DNA from: Collinsella aerofaciens
GTDB lineage: Bacteria; Actinomycetota; Coriobacteriia; Coriobacteriales; Coriobacteriaceae
Assembly: GCF_015670795.1 (NCBI RefSeq)
Contig: NZ_JADPCJ010000003.1
Span: 1 to 46,142, forward strand
Direction: 5' to 3'
Length of the DNA: 46,142 nucleotides
A program made the translations under genes and the position numbers. Positions 8,492 to 16,752 of this stretch are shown here, piece by piece (position 1 is the first letter of the stretch; every line of letters begins with the position of its first letter). Below the pieces are notes generated by a model, which was not told the origin of the DNA, searched no databases, and worked only from the letters and a program-made list of their open reading frames with translations.

Positions 8492-9534
8492 TGGATCCGA
8501 GCGTCTACATCCCCGCCTACCTGGAGCGCACCTATCTGGCGTCGCACCCCGAGCTCACCGATGCAGCACGCGAGCTTGTCCATAACGACATTAGCGCGAA
8601 TCCCCAAAAGTATGCGCAGTCCGAGCATGCCCAGGCGCTGCTGTCCTACGCCGGTGTTCATCGCCACCTGCTCGACGAGCTCCATCGCATCGAGGACATG
8701 GGCAGTGACGAGGAGTTCGAACAGACGCGTAATCGCCTGTTCGACGACATGCGCGATGAGCTGCTCAAAATTGTCCGCGTCGATGCACATGTCCTCGATG
8801 CCCAGCTGCTCGCCATCATTTTGGCGGACACGCCCGTTGACGCCTGCCTGAGCGACCTGATGAAGCTCGAGGCGACCACGACCGATTACCTGCAGCAAAG
8901 TGTGCCCGGGTTCGATATGGAGGCCCCACACTACTGGGCCAACAAAGTTTTGACGGACGGCGTGACGGCGGCAGATCTCACCGTGAACGAGCCGGCACTT
9001 ATCGGGTGGCTCCACACGCTTGAGGCCATCTCGCAGCTGTGCATGGCGAGCGCCCGCTACCGTGCTGCCGCCAACTACGCCCGCCGTGTTCTTAAGGCAG
9101 AAGGCTATCCCACCCGAGCTGCGGGCACCGTGCTACTCGCCCTCGCTCGCTTGGAAGACGAGGACGGCTTTTTTGCCCTGGCCCACCAGCTCGAGGAAGA
9201 GATCGGGGCTGACGCGCTCGAGAACTCTCCTTGGTATCTGCTCGCCCGCACGATTCTGCTGTTCAAAACAAACAAGATGCGCCCGGCGACACGCGCGCTG
9301 CGTGAGTTTGCCAACCGTTGCGAGGGCGGCGCGTTCTTCTTGCTGAACCCCATGTACCAGACGCCGTACCTTCCCTGCCGGCCCGAGCCGCGCGATCCCT
9401 GGGATCTTTCGCACCAGGCCGTTTGGGAAGCGGACGGCATTATCTCGGACACTCCCGACTTTGCCCCCTGGGCCAATGCCTGTGAAGACGTGTCACAGCT
9501 TGCCCAGGAATTTGCGCGCCGCTACGGTTTTTAG
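8491..9534 (+). CDS. helical-repeat (TPR-like) protein of unknown function, paralogue B
   Basis: A 347-residue cytoplasmic protein whose start overlaps the previous stop. Its central segment (SARYRAAANYARRVLKAEG, then VLLALARLEDEDG) lines up with the GRYRMSLEAANRSL...MLAMAKLE segment of the upstream protein, so they look like an old tandem duplication. The C-terminus is Pro- and Trp-rich (TPYLPCRPEPRDPWDLSH). No signal peptide, membrane segment or catalytic motif is seen. It sits 45 bp upstream of the MurT-GatD fusion, so a cell-wall link is possible but unproven. Confidence 0.78.
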   Translation: MDPSVYIPAYLERTYLASHPELTDAARELVHNDISANPQKYAQSEHAQALLSYAGVHRHLLDELHRIEDMGSDEEFEQTRNRLFDDMRDELLKIVRVDAHVLDAQLLAIILADTPVDACLSDLMKLEATTTDYLQQSVPGFDMEAPHYWANKVLTDGVTAADLTVNEPALIGWLHTLEAISQLCMASARYRAAANYARRVLKAEGYPTRAAGTVLLALARLEDEDGFFALAHQLEEEIGADALENSPWYLLARTILLFKTNKMRPATRALREFANRCEGGAFFLLNPMYQTPYLPCRPEPRDPWDLSHQAVWEADGIISDTPDFAPWANACEDVSQLAQEFARRYGF

Positions 9535-9579
9535 TGACGCACTCGACCCGACCATGTCGTTTACGTTAGGAACGGTTTC

Positions 9580-11757
9580 ATGAACCTCCGCTCATCTCTC
9601 GCCTGCACCTCGAGCGATATCGCCCGCTGGGGACTGCGCTCCGTCCTTAAGCGCCAGGGCGGCGTACTCCCCGGCCGCATCGCCATGAAGATCGATCCCG
9701 AGTTGCTGAGCGACCTCGCTGGCCTTGTCGACCGCAGCGTGGTGATTACGGGCACTAATGGCAAGACCACCACCTCCAACCTCATCGCCGACGCCGTTGC
9801 CGCCAGCGGCGCCACCGTGGTATGCAACCGCGCCGGCAACAACATGGAGCCGGGCGTGGTGGGCGCACTGCTCGAAGCGCGCAGCGGCCTCAAGCGAGCC
9901 GGTGGCGGCAAGCGCGTGGGCGTTTTTGAGTGCGATGAGCTTTACACCGTACGCGTCCTGCCCAAGCTCAAGCCGACCTACTTTGTGCTGCTCAACCTGT
10001 TCCGCGACCAGCTGGACCGCTACGGCGAGATCGACCACACCCAGGACGTCATCGCCCACGCGCTGGAGCTTTCGCCGGCAACGACACTCATCTATAACGC
10101 CGACGACCCGCTGTGCGCCTCGATTGCCGCGCGCGTTCCCAACGCGAGTATTGCCTTTGGCATCGACGGCGCCACCAACACCGAGTCCGACCGTATTAGC
10201 GACTCACGTTTTTGCTCACAGTGCAACGCGCCGCTGGAGTATGACTACGTGCAATACGGCCAGCTCGGCGCCTACCATTGCCCCTCGTGCGGCTGGGCCC
10301 GCCCTGCGCTTGTCCGTCGCGTGACGGGCGTGGAGCTCGGCTGCGACGGCTACGGCTTTGACCTGGTCTTTGGATCTGCGTCCGACGCAGCTGCCGTACA
10401 CATCGCCACGCGCTACAACGACCTGTACATGGTCTACAACGTTGCCGCTGCATTCTTTGCCGCACATGAGTTAGGCGTGGATACGGCGCACCTGCAGCCC
10501 ACGCTCGATGCCTACGTCCCCGCCGGCGGACGCATGGGCCGCTGGGATATCGCCGGCCGCACCGTCGAGGCCAACCTGGCTAAGAATCCCGTAGGCTTCG
10601 ATCGACAAATCCAGTCCATCAAGACGGCAGGCGGCAGACTCTGCGCTTTCTTCCTCAACGATAACGATGCCGACGGCCACGATGTATCGTGGATCTACGA
10701 CGTCGACTTTGAGCGCATCGCCGACACGCCGGGTCTTGTCGCCTTTGCCGGAGGCACGCGCGCGCACGACATGCAGGTGCGCCTCAAGTACGCCGGCATC
10801 GATGCCGCGATTATCTCGGACGTCGCGCAGGCAATTGGCGCCGTGGCAGACGAGGCCGCCGATGACACCTTCTACGCCGTCGCCAACTACACGGCCTTCC
10901 CGCCGCTGGTCAAGGAGCTCGACGGGCTGAAAGGCGCCACCGCCGACGCTGTTGCTGGGCGCGCCGTAGCCCGTGCCGACGGCAGCGCTCTTCCTGTCGG
11001 TATCGCGCCAGTCGAGCTTTCGCGCCCGCTGCGCATCGTCTACCTGTATCCCGATGCCCTTAACCTCTACGGCGACGGCGGCAATGTTATCGCCCTCGAG
11101 CGCCGCTGCGCCTGGCGTGGCATTCCCGTGCGCGTGGACGAGGTCCGTATGGGCGAATCACTCGATCTCACCGATGCCGATATCGTCATGATGGGTGGCG
11201 GCTCCGACCGCGACCAGCTAGCCGTGGCACACGAGCTGCTCGCCCAAAAAGACAAGGTCGCGGCCTATGTTGAGGACGGCGGCACACTGCTTGCCATCTG
11301 TGGCAGCTATCAGCTGCTCGGCCGTTCGTACTACATGGGCGACGATCGCATTGAGGGCCTGGGCGTCATTGCCGCCGAAACCGTACGTGGCTCCGATCGC
11401 CTGATCGGCAACGTAGCCGTCAAAACCGATCTGGCACCTGAGCCCTTTGTGGGATTCGAGAACCATGGGGGTCGCACCCTGCTCGACGCGGAGGCAACGC
11501 CGCTCGGAACGTCCGTCGTCGCGGGCACCGGCAACAACGGCGACGATGGCTTTGAGGGCATCATCTACAAGGGTGTCATCGGCACGTACCTGCATGGCCC
11601 GGCGCTGCCCAAGAACCCCGAACTCGCTGACTGGCTGATCGCGCACACCCTCGAGCGGCGCGGCGATGCGCAGGCCACAGCCCTGCTGCCGCTCAAGCCC
11701 CTCGACGACACCTGCGAGCGCGCCGCCCACGACGCCGCCATGAAGCTCCTCCCCTAG
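9580..11757 (+). CDS. murT-gatD: MurT-GatD fusion: lipid II isoglutaminyl synthase
   Basis: A 725-residue natural fusion. Residues 1 to about 450 are a MurT-type Mur ligase: TGTNGKTTTS near 57-66, FECDELYTVRVLPKLKPTY, LLNLFRDQLDRYGE, and a four-cysteine ribbon at Cys212, 215, 234 and 237. From about 481 the chain is a GatD class I glutamine amidotransferase, with nucleophile Cys574 in ICGSYQLLG and His672 in GTYLHGP. In Staphylococcus aureus these are two separate proteins that amidate D-Glu of the peptidoglycan stem peptide. Fusion would fix a 1:1 ratio and channel ammonia. Both active sites look intact. AGGAACG precedes the ATG. Confidence 0.93.
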   Translation: MNLRSSLACTSSDIARWGLRSVLKRQGGVLPGRIAMKIDPELLSDLAGLVDRSVVITGTNGKTTTSNLIADAVAASGATVVCNRAGNNMEPGVVGALLEARSGLKRAGGGKRVGVFECDELYTVRVLPKLKPTYFVLLNLFRDQLDRYGEIDHTQDVIAHALELSPATTLIYNADDPLCASIAARVPNASIAFGIDGATNTESDRISDSRFCSQCNAPLEYDYVQYGQLGAYHCPSCGWARPALVRRVTGVELGCDGYGFDLVFGSASDAAAVHIATRYNDLYMVYNVAAAFFAAHELGVDTAHLQPTLDAYVPAGGRMGRWDIAGRTVEANLAKNPVGFDRQIQSIKTAGGRLCAFFLNDNDADGHDVSWIYDVDFERIADTPGLVAFAGGTRAHDMQVRLKYAGIDAAIISDVAQAIGAVADEAADDTFYAVANYTAFPPLVKELDGLKGATADAVAGRAVARADGSALPVGIAPVELSRPLRIVYLYPDALNLYGDGGNVIALERRCAWRGIPVRVDEVRMGESLDLTDADIVMMGGGSDRDQLAVAHELLAQKDKVAAYVEDGGTLLAICGSYQLLGRSYYMGDDRIEGLGVIAAETVRGSDRLIGNVAVKTDLAPEPFVGFENHGGRTLLDAEATPLGTSVVAGTGNNGDDGFEGIIYKGVIGTYLHGPALPKNPELADWLIAHTLERRGDAQATALLPLKPLDDTCERAAHDAAMKLLP

Positions 11758-11766
11758 CACCTCACA

Positions 11767-11800
11767 ACCACAAAGGGGACAGGCACCTTTGTGGTGGTTT
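11767..11800 (+). terminator. terminator of murT-gatD, REP-like hairpin copy 2 of 3
   Basis: A perfect 10-bp stem ACCACAAAGG/CCTTTGTGGT (11767-11776, 11786-11795) is followed by a T5 run. The core CAAAGGGG-ACAGGCAC-CTTTG matches the repeats at 4429 and 44704. This copy is placed 10 nt after the stop codon and probably works as a terminator. Confidence 0.8.
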
Positions 11801-11857
11801 TTCAGTTTGCCAACGATATGTGAACGGCTAAAAAAGTCTGCTATACTCTTTCCCGCT

Positions 11858-11934
11858 GTCCCCATCGTCTAGCGGCCAAGGACGCCACCCTTTCAAGGTG
11901 GATATCGCGGGTTCGAATCCCGCTGGGGGCACCA
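11858..11934 (+). tRNA. tRNA-Glu (anticodon TTC), CCA encoded
   Basis: The acceptor stem GTCCCCA (11858-11864) pairs with TGGGGGC (11924-11930). The anticodon loop CCTTTCAAGG carries TTC. The T-arm GCGGGTTCGAATCCCGC is perfect. A discriminator A and CCA follow. A short hairpin terminator lies about 12 nt beyond. The 3' end and everything to about 12014 is duplicated at 12105-12203. Confidence 0.96.
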
Positions 11935-11945
11935 TTTGAATTGAA

Positions 11946-11976
11946 GAGCCCGTTACCCTCGCGGTAGCGGGCTTTT
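11946..11976 (+). terminator. terminator of tRNA-Glu
   Basis: AGCCCGTTAC pairs with GTAGCGGGCT and is followed by a T-run. Confidence 0.85.
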
Positions 11977-12133
11977 TGCTACCCATGCGCCGGGATTCGA
12001 ACCCGACAGGGTGCGGAGCTGAGGAAACGCGAAGCGTTTTCCAGCGCAGCACGCAAGGAGCGAAGCGACGCGGCGAAAGCGGGCGGCGTCAGCCGCACGC
12101 GGACATCCCGCTGGGGGCACCATTTAAACTGAG

Positions 12134-12165
12134 AAGCCCGTTGCCCTTGCAGTGACGGGCTTTTT
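12134..12165 (+). terminator. second copy of the tRNA-type terminator
   Basis: AAGCCCGT...ACGGGCTTTTT follows the duplicated tRNA tail. It has diverged from the copy at 11946 in the loop and two stem positions, but pairing is kept. Confidence 0.75.
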
Positions 12166-12220
12166 GCTACCGATATGCCGGGATTCGAACCCGACAGGGT
12201 GCGAATCCCGGCATCATCGC

Positions 12221-12453
12221 AAGGCCTGTGGGCAAAAAATAGCAAATATGAGTACTGTTACCATTTTAGTAACAGCAATTTCATGCCTTCAGAAGACGAT
12301 TTAGCCGTCAGGCGTCCTACGGCGGAAAAATTGCAGACGTTTATCGGCTAAGTACTTGGACATATGTTGCGTAACACTACATATTTTGCAAATAAATAAT
12401 GTTACAGGACTTGTGACAGTACTCATATTTGACGTTTTTTGCCCATAGCCCTT
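12221..12453. mobile_element. MITE-like element with about 41-bp terminal inverted repeats
   Basis: The left end (12221-12261) and right end (12413-12453) match as inverted repeats over about 41 bp with a handful of mismatches. The exact shared core includes GGGCAAAAAA and AAATATGAGTACTGT. The 151-bp middle is AT-rich, unlike its surroundings, contains GTTAC/GTAAC hairpins, and encodes nothing credible. I could not identify a clear target-site duplication. A non-autonomous transposable element is the best explanation. Confidence 0.7.
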
Positions 12454-12505
12454 TATACCTAGGCAAATCGGCGGCAAAACGGGCTTCAAAGCGCCCTTCG
12501 CAAAC

Positions 12506-12537
12506 AAAAACCGGGGCCCGCATGATGCGGACCCCGG
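12506..12537 (-). terminator. terminator of glnN
   Basis: CCGGGGCCCGCAT pairs with ATGCGGACCCCGG (one mismatch), followed on the minus strand by a U5 run. It sits 32 nt past the glnN stop codon. Confidence 0.88.
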
Positions 12538-12568
12538 CTCAATACCGTGACGATATGTCAGTTACGCT

Positions 12569-14656
12569 CTACACGTAGAACAGGATGTCGTCATAGGTCG
12601 GGACCGGCCAGTAGTCGGCGGCCACGATCTCCTCCATGGCATCCACGGCGGCGCGCAGCGTATCCATAGCGGGAACGACCTCATGTGCATACACGTTGGC
12701 CTGCTCCTGACCATCGAGGCCCTCGGCCTTCTGATGCACGGCGTCGAGCGCCTTGATGGAGTCGTTGATGGTGGTGATACCGTTGCAGAGCTTGTTGAGC
12801 GTGTTCTGCTCGCACTGCATGGCGGCCTCGGCACCGGCGGCACGAATAGTCTCAAGGCCCTTAGCGACCTTGGTGGCATAGGCGGTAATGACCGGGCGAT
12901 AGGTACGACGCGCCTCGCGAACCATCGTGGTAGCCTCGATGTTCATGAGCTTGTTGTACTTCTCGAGCTTGCAGTCGTAGCGGCACTGAGCCTCGGCCTT
13001 GGTCAGGACACCCGTCTCCTCGAAGAGCGCGATAGCCTTATCGGAAACAAAGGCGGGCAGGGCATCGGCCGTGGTCTTGTTGTTGGCAAGGCCGCGCTTC
13101 TCGGCCTCGATGGGCCACTCGTCGGAGTAGCCATCGCCGGAGAAGAGGATGCGCTGGTGGTCAGTCAGGACCTTCTTGCAGTACTCGAGCGCGGCGTCCT
13201 GGAACTTATCCTCGGGCGTACCCTCGAGTGCGTCGGCGAAGGACTTGAGCGACTTGGCCACGGCAGCATCGAGCACCAGGTTGGAGTCGGAGACGTTCTG
13301 CTCGGAGCCGCAGGCACGGAACTCGAACTTGTTGCCGGTGAAGGCAAACGGGGAGGTGCGGTTGCGGTCGGTGTTGTCCTGCATCAGCTTGGGCAGGGTA
13401 TCGGCACCCAGGTCAAGCACGCCGCGCGTGGCATGGACGGAAGCCTTGCCATCGATGATCTTCTCAACGACCTCGGTAAGCTGGTCGCCCAGGAAGATGG
13501 ACATAATCGCCGGAGGAGCCTCGTTGGCGCCCAGACGATGATCGTTGCCGGCCGAGGCAACGGAGGCACGCAGGAGCTCCTGATAGTTATCGACGGCCTC
13601 GATCACCGCGGTGAGGAAGACGATGAACTGCAGGTTGTCGAGCGGGGTGTCGCCCGGGTCGAGCAGGTTCTCGGACTCGGTGCCAAGCGACCAGTTGTTG
13701 TGCTTGCCCGAACCGTTGATGCCCTCGAAGGGCTTCTCGTGCAGCAGGCAGACCAAGTCGTGACGGGAGGCGATGAGCTTCATCTTCTCCATCATGACCA
13801 GATTCTGGTCGATGGCCTCGTTGACCTCGCCATAGACAGGGGCGAGCTCATGCTGGCAGGGAGCGACCTCGTTGTGCTTGGTCTTGGCGGGAATGCCGAG
13901 CGCCCACAGCTCATCGTCCAGGTCCTTCATGTAGGCCGAGACGGTGGGGCGGATAGCGCCAAAGTAGTGCTCCTCGAGCTCCTGGCCCTTGCAGGGAGCA
14001 GCGCCAAAGAGGGTGCGACCGGTGATGACCAGGTCCCTGCGCTTGCGGTAAGCGTCCTTCTTGATCAGGAAGTACTCCTGCTCATCGCCCACGGAAGGAA
14101 CGACCTTCTTGGGGGTCTTGCCAAACAGCGCCAAAACGCGCTTGGACTCACGCGAGAGCGCGGTCATGGAGCGCAGCAGCGGGGTCTTCTTGTCCAGGGC
14201 CTCGCCCGTGTAGGAGCAGAAAGCCGTGGGGATGCACAGGACATCGTCCTTAATGAATGCGGGGCTAGTGGGATCCCAAGCGGTGTAGCCACGGGCCTCG
14301 AAGGTGGCACGCAGGCCGCCGTTGGGGAAGCTGGAAGCATCGGGCTCGCCCTGGATGAGGTTCTTGCCCGTAAACTTGGTGATGGCGGTGCCGTCGTGGT
14401 TGGGCTCGAGGAAGCTATCGTGCTTCTCGGAAGTAATGCCCGAAAGCGGCTGGAACCAGTGCGCGTAGTGTGTAGCGCCCTTGGAGATGGCCCAGACCTT
14501 CATAGCGTGGGCAACAGCGTTGGCCACATCCAGGTCGAGCGGCTCACCGTCCTCGAGGGTTGCAGCAAGGCGCTTCCAAATGTCCTTGGGGAGGTAGTCC
14601 TTCATGACTTCCTCAGAGAACACCATGGTCCCGAAGCGGTCAGTAAGTTCGGCCAT
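12569..14656 (-). CDS. glnN: glutamine synthetase, type III
   Basis: The ATG preceded by AAGGGAG gives 695 residues, the normal size for GSIII and far longer than GSI or GSII. It makes glutamine from glutamate, ammonia and ATP. The family is visible from the N-terminal [23 protein letters not shown], the active-site [23 protein letters not shown] and the [18 protein letters not shown] loop. A Lys/Ala-rich helical C-terminal domain follows. It stands alone, divergent from metF across a 426-bp region that holds a large imperfect palindrome. No adenylation partner is in view. Confidence 0.95.
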   Translation of the reverse strand: MAELTDRFGTMVFSEEVMKDYLPKDIWKRLAATLEDGEPLDLDVANAVAHAMKVWAISKGATHYAHWFQPLSGITSEKHDSFLEPNHDGTAITKFTGKNLIQGEPDASSFPNGGLRATFEARGYTAWDPTSPAFIKDDVLCIPTAFCSYTGEALDKKTPLLRSMTALSRESKRVLALFGKTPKKVVPSVGDEQEYFLIKKDAYRKRRDLVITGRTLFGAAPCKGQELEEHYFGAIRPTVSAYMKDLDDELWALGIPAKTKHNEVAPCQHELAPVYGEVNEAIDQNLVMMEKMKLIASRHDLVCLLHEKPFEGINGSGKHNNWSLGTESENLLDPGDTPLDNLQFIVFLTAVIEAVDNYQELLRASVASAGNDHRLGANEAPPAIMSIFLGDQLTEVVEKIIDGKASVHATRGVLDLGADTLPKLMQDNTDRNRTSPFAFTGNKFEFRACGSEQNVSDSNLVLDAAVAKSLKSFADALEGTPEDKFQDAALEYCKKVLTDHQRILFSGDGYSDEWPIEAEKRGLANNKTTADALPAFVSDKAIALFEETGVLTKAEAQCRYDCKLEKYNKLMNIEATTMVREARRTYRPVITAYATKVAKGLETIRAAGAEAAMQCEQNTLNKLCNGITTINDSIKALDAVHQKAEGLDGQEQANVYAHEVVPAMDTLRAAVDAMEEIVAADYWPVPTYDDILFYV

Positions 14657-15082
14657 ACGGAACTCCCTTCGTATCGGCACCGCGTGAGAAGCGGTGTTGA
14701 TTACTAACGAACGAGTCATAGCTTAGACTCGCCGTGTTTCCGCGACATTACCGTTATGTTGCTGTCGCGAAACCAATCAATGAGGTTACCCTATCGAGGC
14801 GGCGTTGCCACCCTCAACAGCCAATCAACTGCATAAATTGCAGACCTCTCCCCATGGTTTAAGGGTAGTCAATTTGAGATGGAGCTCTATTAACTGGTAT
14901 TTTGCATCAGATACCAGTCTTTATAGCCCCATCCTAGATTGACCGCCCTGTTATAGGGAATGCCGATAGCAAGGCATCTTTGATTGGTATCCCCAAATAG
15001 CGAGTGAAACTCCACCGTGACACAGCGGTGCTGTAGAATCCTTACAACACATCACACTATTATGTATCTAGAGGAGCACGAT
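14657..15082. promoter_or_regulatory. divergent glnN/metF regulatory region with 45-bp imperfect palindrome
   Basis: Arms 14857-14900 and 14911-14955 are imperfect inverted repeats around a 10-nt loop. The innermost eight bases (ACTGGTAT/ATACCAGT) pair perfectly. A shorter dyad TTCCGCGAC/GTCGCGAAA lies around 14739-14772, closer to glnN. CACCG-tgacacag-CGGTG lies close to metF. No recognisable SAM or cobalamin riboswitch was found. Confidence 0.6.
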
Positions 15083-15955
15083 ATGCGCGTCGACGAGGTT
15101 TTTAAGCAGGCAGCATCCCAGGGCACCGCGCCCGTTTCGTTTGAGATGTTCCCGCCCAAGGGCGAGCTCACCCTCGACACGGCTCGCGAAGTGGCAGGCA
15201 ATCTGTGCAAGCTTTCGCCGAGCTTTGTCTCGGTCACCTGCTCGGCCGGCGGCTCGGGCAACGGTGCCACCACCGCCCCCATCGCGCATATGATTTCGAG
15301 CGAATTCGACACGCCCTCGGTGGCACACCTCACCTGCGTGGGCCGCACCCACGCCGACATCGCCGCCAAGATCGACGAGTATCGCACCGCCGGCGTTGAA
15401 AACATTCTGGCCCTGCGTGGCGATCTCCCTGCCGGCGCGACCGAGGACGACAAGCCCGCCTCCGACTACGCCTACGCCCGCGACCTCATCCCCGAGCTCG
15501 TCGACGCCGGCTTTTGCGTGGGCGCCGCAGCCTACCCCGAGGGCCACATTGCCTGTGTGGATCTCAACCTCTCGGTCGAACACCTCAAGCAAAAACAGGA
15601 CGCCGGCGCGAGCTTCTTTGTGACACAGCTCTTCTTTGATAACGAGTGCTTCTACCGTTTTCGCGAGCTTGCCGACAAGGCCGGTATCACCGTGCCCATT
15701 ACCGCGGGCATCATGCCGTTTATGGGCAAGTCGCAGATCAGCCGCATGGTCTTTATGTGCGGCGCGTCGCTGCCCTCCCCCGTCATCAAGATTCTCGCCA
15801 AGTACGAGAACGACCCCGAGAGCCTGCAGGCAGCCGGTGTAGATTATGCCGCCCGCCAGCTTTGCGACCTCAAGGAGCACGGCGCCGACGGCCTGCACCT
15901 GTACACTATGAACCGTCCTGCGATCGCCGCGACCATTATGGAGCGCCTGGGGTAA
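15083..15955 (+). CDS. metF: 5,10-methylenetetrahydrofolate reductase
   Basis: Starting at the ATG behind GAGGAG, the product is 290 residues, the usual length for bacterial MetF. It reduces methylene-THF to methyl-THF, the methyl donor for methionine synthase, using FAD. Family signs are VSFEMFPPKGE at the N-terminus, FVSVTCSAGGS, HLTCVGRT, NILALRGD and FFVTQLFFDNECFYRF. Its TAA overlaps the ATG of the next gene by one base, and metH follows, so three consecutive genes make and use methyl-THF. The C-terminus is intact. Confidence 0.95.
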   Translation: MRVDEVFKQAASQGTAPVSFEMFPPKGELTLDTAREVAGNLCKLSPSFVSVTCSAGGSGNGATTAPIAHMISSEFDTPSVAHLTCVGRTHADIAAKIDEYRTAGVENILALRGDLPAGATEDDKPASDYAYARDLIPELVDAGFCVGAAAYPEGHIACVDLNLSVEHLKQKQDAGASFFVTQLFFDNECFYRFRELADKAGITVPITAGIMPFMGKSQISRMVFMCGASLPSPVIKILAKYENDPESLQAAGVDYAARQLCDLKEHGADGLHLYTMNRPAIAATIMERLG

Positions 15956-16743
15956 TGGAAAAACCGCACATCGATACAACCGCTGTCGAAGTGCCGGCCG
16001 ACCTTGCGTCGCCGGCGCTTTACCGTGTCGATGCTGCGCACCATCCCCGTGTCGACCGTGCCGAGATGCTGCGGTATCTGGGTTACGGCGGCCAGCAGAT
16101 TGAACCCGAGCTGTCACGACGTATTGAGCTTGTGGTCGAGCGTCTGGAACTTGACATTGAGCCCCGTGGCGTGCGCCGCGTGTTTGCCGTCGATGCCACG
16201 GGCGTGGACGAACAAAGTGAGCCTTGCATTCACTTGGTCGGCACCAACGTTGAGCTGCGAGGTCGCGATATCTATCGACATCTCAAAGATGCCCGCTTTG
16301 CCGCGCTCATGGCATGTACCCTCGGCATGGACGCCGAGCGTCGCCTGCGCACCACGGGAGCCCAACATCCCCTGGAGGGCGCCGTGCTCGACGCCGCGTG
16401 CTCCGCTTACGTAGAAGCCGCCGTTGAGCAAATGGACCAGCAGGTCAAGACGGACGCCGCCGTTCATGGGCTCGCCGGCAACTGGCGCTTTAGTCCCGGC
16501 TACGGCGACTGCCCGCTCTCGGCCCAGCGCTCGATCGTCAATGCGCTCAACGCCACGCGGCTCATCGGGCTTACCGTCACACCCACCAGCCTGCTCATGC
16601 CCACCAAAAGCGTGACCGCGGTGATCGGCCTATTCGACGGCGAAGTCCACGACGCCCAGAGCCGCCCCACCTGCAATATCTGCCGCATGCGCGAGCACTG
16701 CCGCTTCCGCGCCGCCCACACCACCTGCTATTCCAGCCATTAG
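15955..16743 (+). CDS. stand-alone methionine synthase activation-domain protein
   Basis: A 262-residue protein matching the AdoMet-binding reactivation domain that normally forms the C-terminus of MetH. The key stretch is SPGYGDCPLSAQRSIVNALNATRLIGLTVT..LMPTKSVTAVIGL. The last 30 residues add cysteines (CNICRMREHCRFRAAHTTC) that could bind a metal or cluster. It lies between metF (1-nt overlap) and a metH that lacks this domain. The inferred role is reductive methylation of oxidised cob(II)alamin in trans. Confidence 0.88.
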   Translation: MEKPHIDTTAVEVPADLASPALYRVDAAHHPRVDRAEMLRYLGYGGQQIEPELSRRIELVVERLELDIEPRGVRRVFAVDATGVDEQSEPCIHLVGTNVELRGRDIYRHLKDARFAALMACTLGMDAERRLRTTGAQHPLEGAVLDAACSAYVEAAVEQMDQQVKTDAAVHGLAGNWRFSPGYGDCPLSAQRSIVNALNATRLIGLTVTPTSLLMPTKSVTAVIGLFDGEVHDAQSRPTCNICRMREHCRFRAAHTTCYSSH

Positions 16744-16752
16744 GAGCCCTCA

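Larger units (their letters stand above)
11917..12203 (+). repeat. duplicated tRNA-Glu 3' end and terminator (units 11917-12014 and 12105-12203)
   Basis: Twenty-one bases covering the end of the tRNA T-arm, acceptor strand and CCA (11917-11937) recur exactly at 12105-12125. Each copy is followed by a diverged AGCCCG...CGGGCT terminator and by about 37 nt ending in an inverted T-arm-like sequence (GGGATTCGAACCC). The 90-nt spacer 12015-12104 is rich in short GCGAAGCG-type palindromes. This could be a tandem duplication or the scar of an element that once used the tRNA end as an attachment site. No integrase is present. Confidence 0.85.

Noticed and set aside
11917..12203. Attachment sites of an integrative element at tRNA-Glu
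   Set aside because: The direct tail copies fit, but only 90 nt separates the units and no integrase or cargo exists; kept as a duplication instead.
11828..12245. Minus-strand frames across the tRNA-Glu region
   Set aside because: They are translations of the antisense of tRNA and its repeats, a well-known source of false proteins (PAGFEPAIS-type peptides).
12683..14707. 674-residue plus-strand frame opposite glnN
   Set aside because: Shadow of the type III glutamine synthetase gene; composition is that of an antisense frame.
14657..15082. SAM or cobalamin riboswitch upstream of metF
   Set aside because: I could not find the conserved core elements of either class; only palindromes are present.
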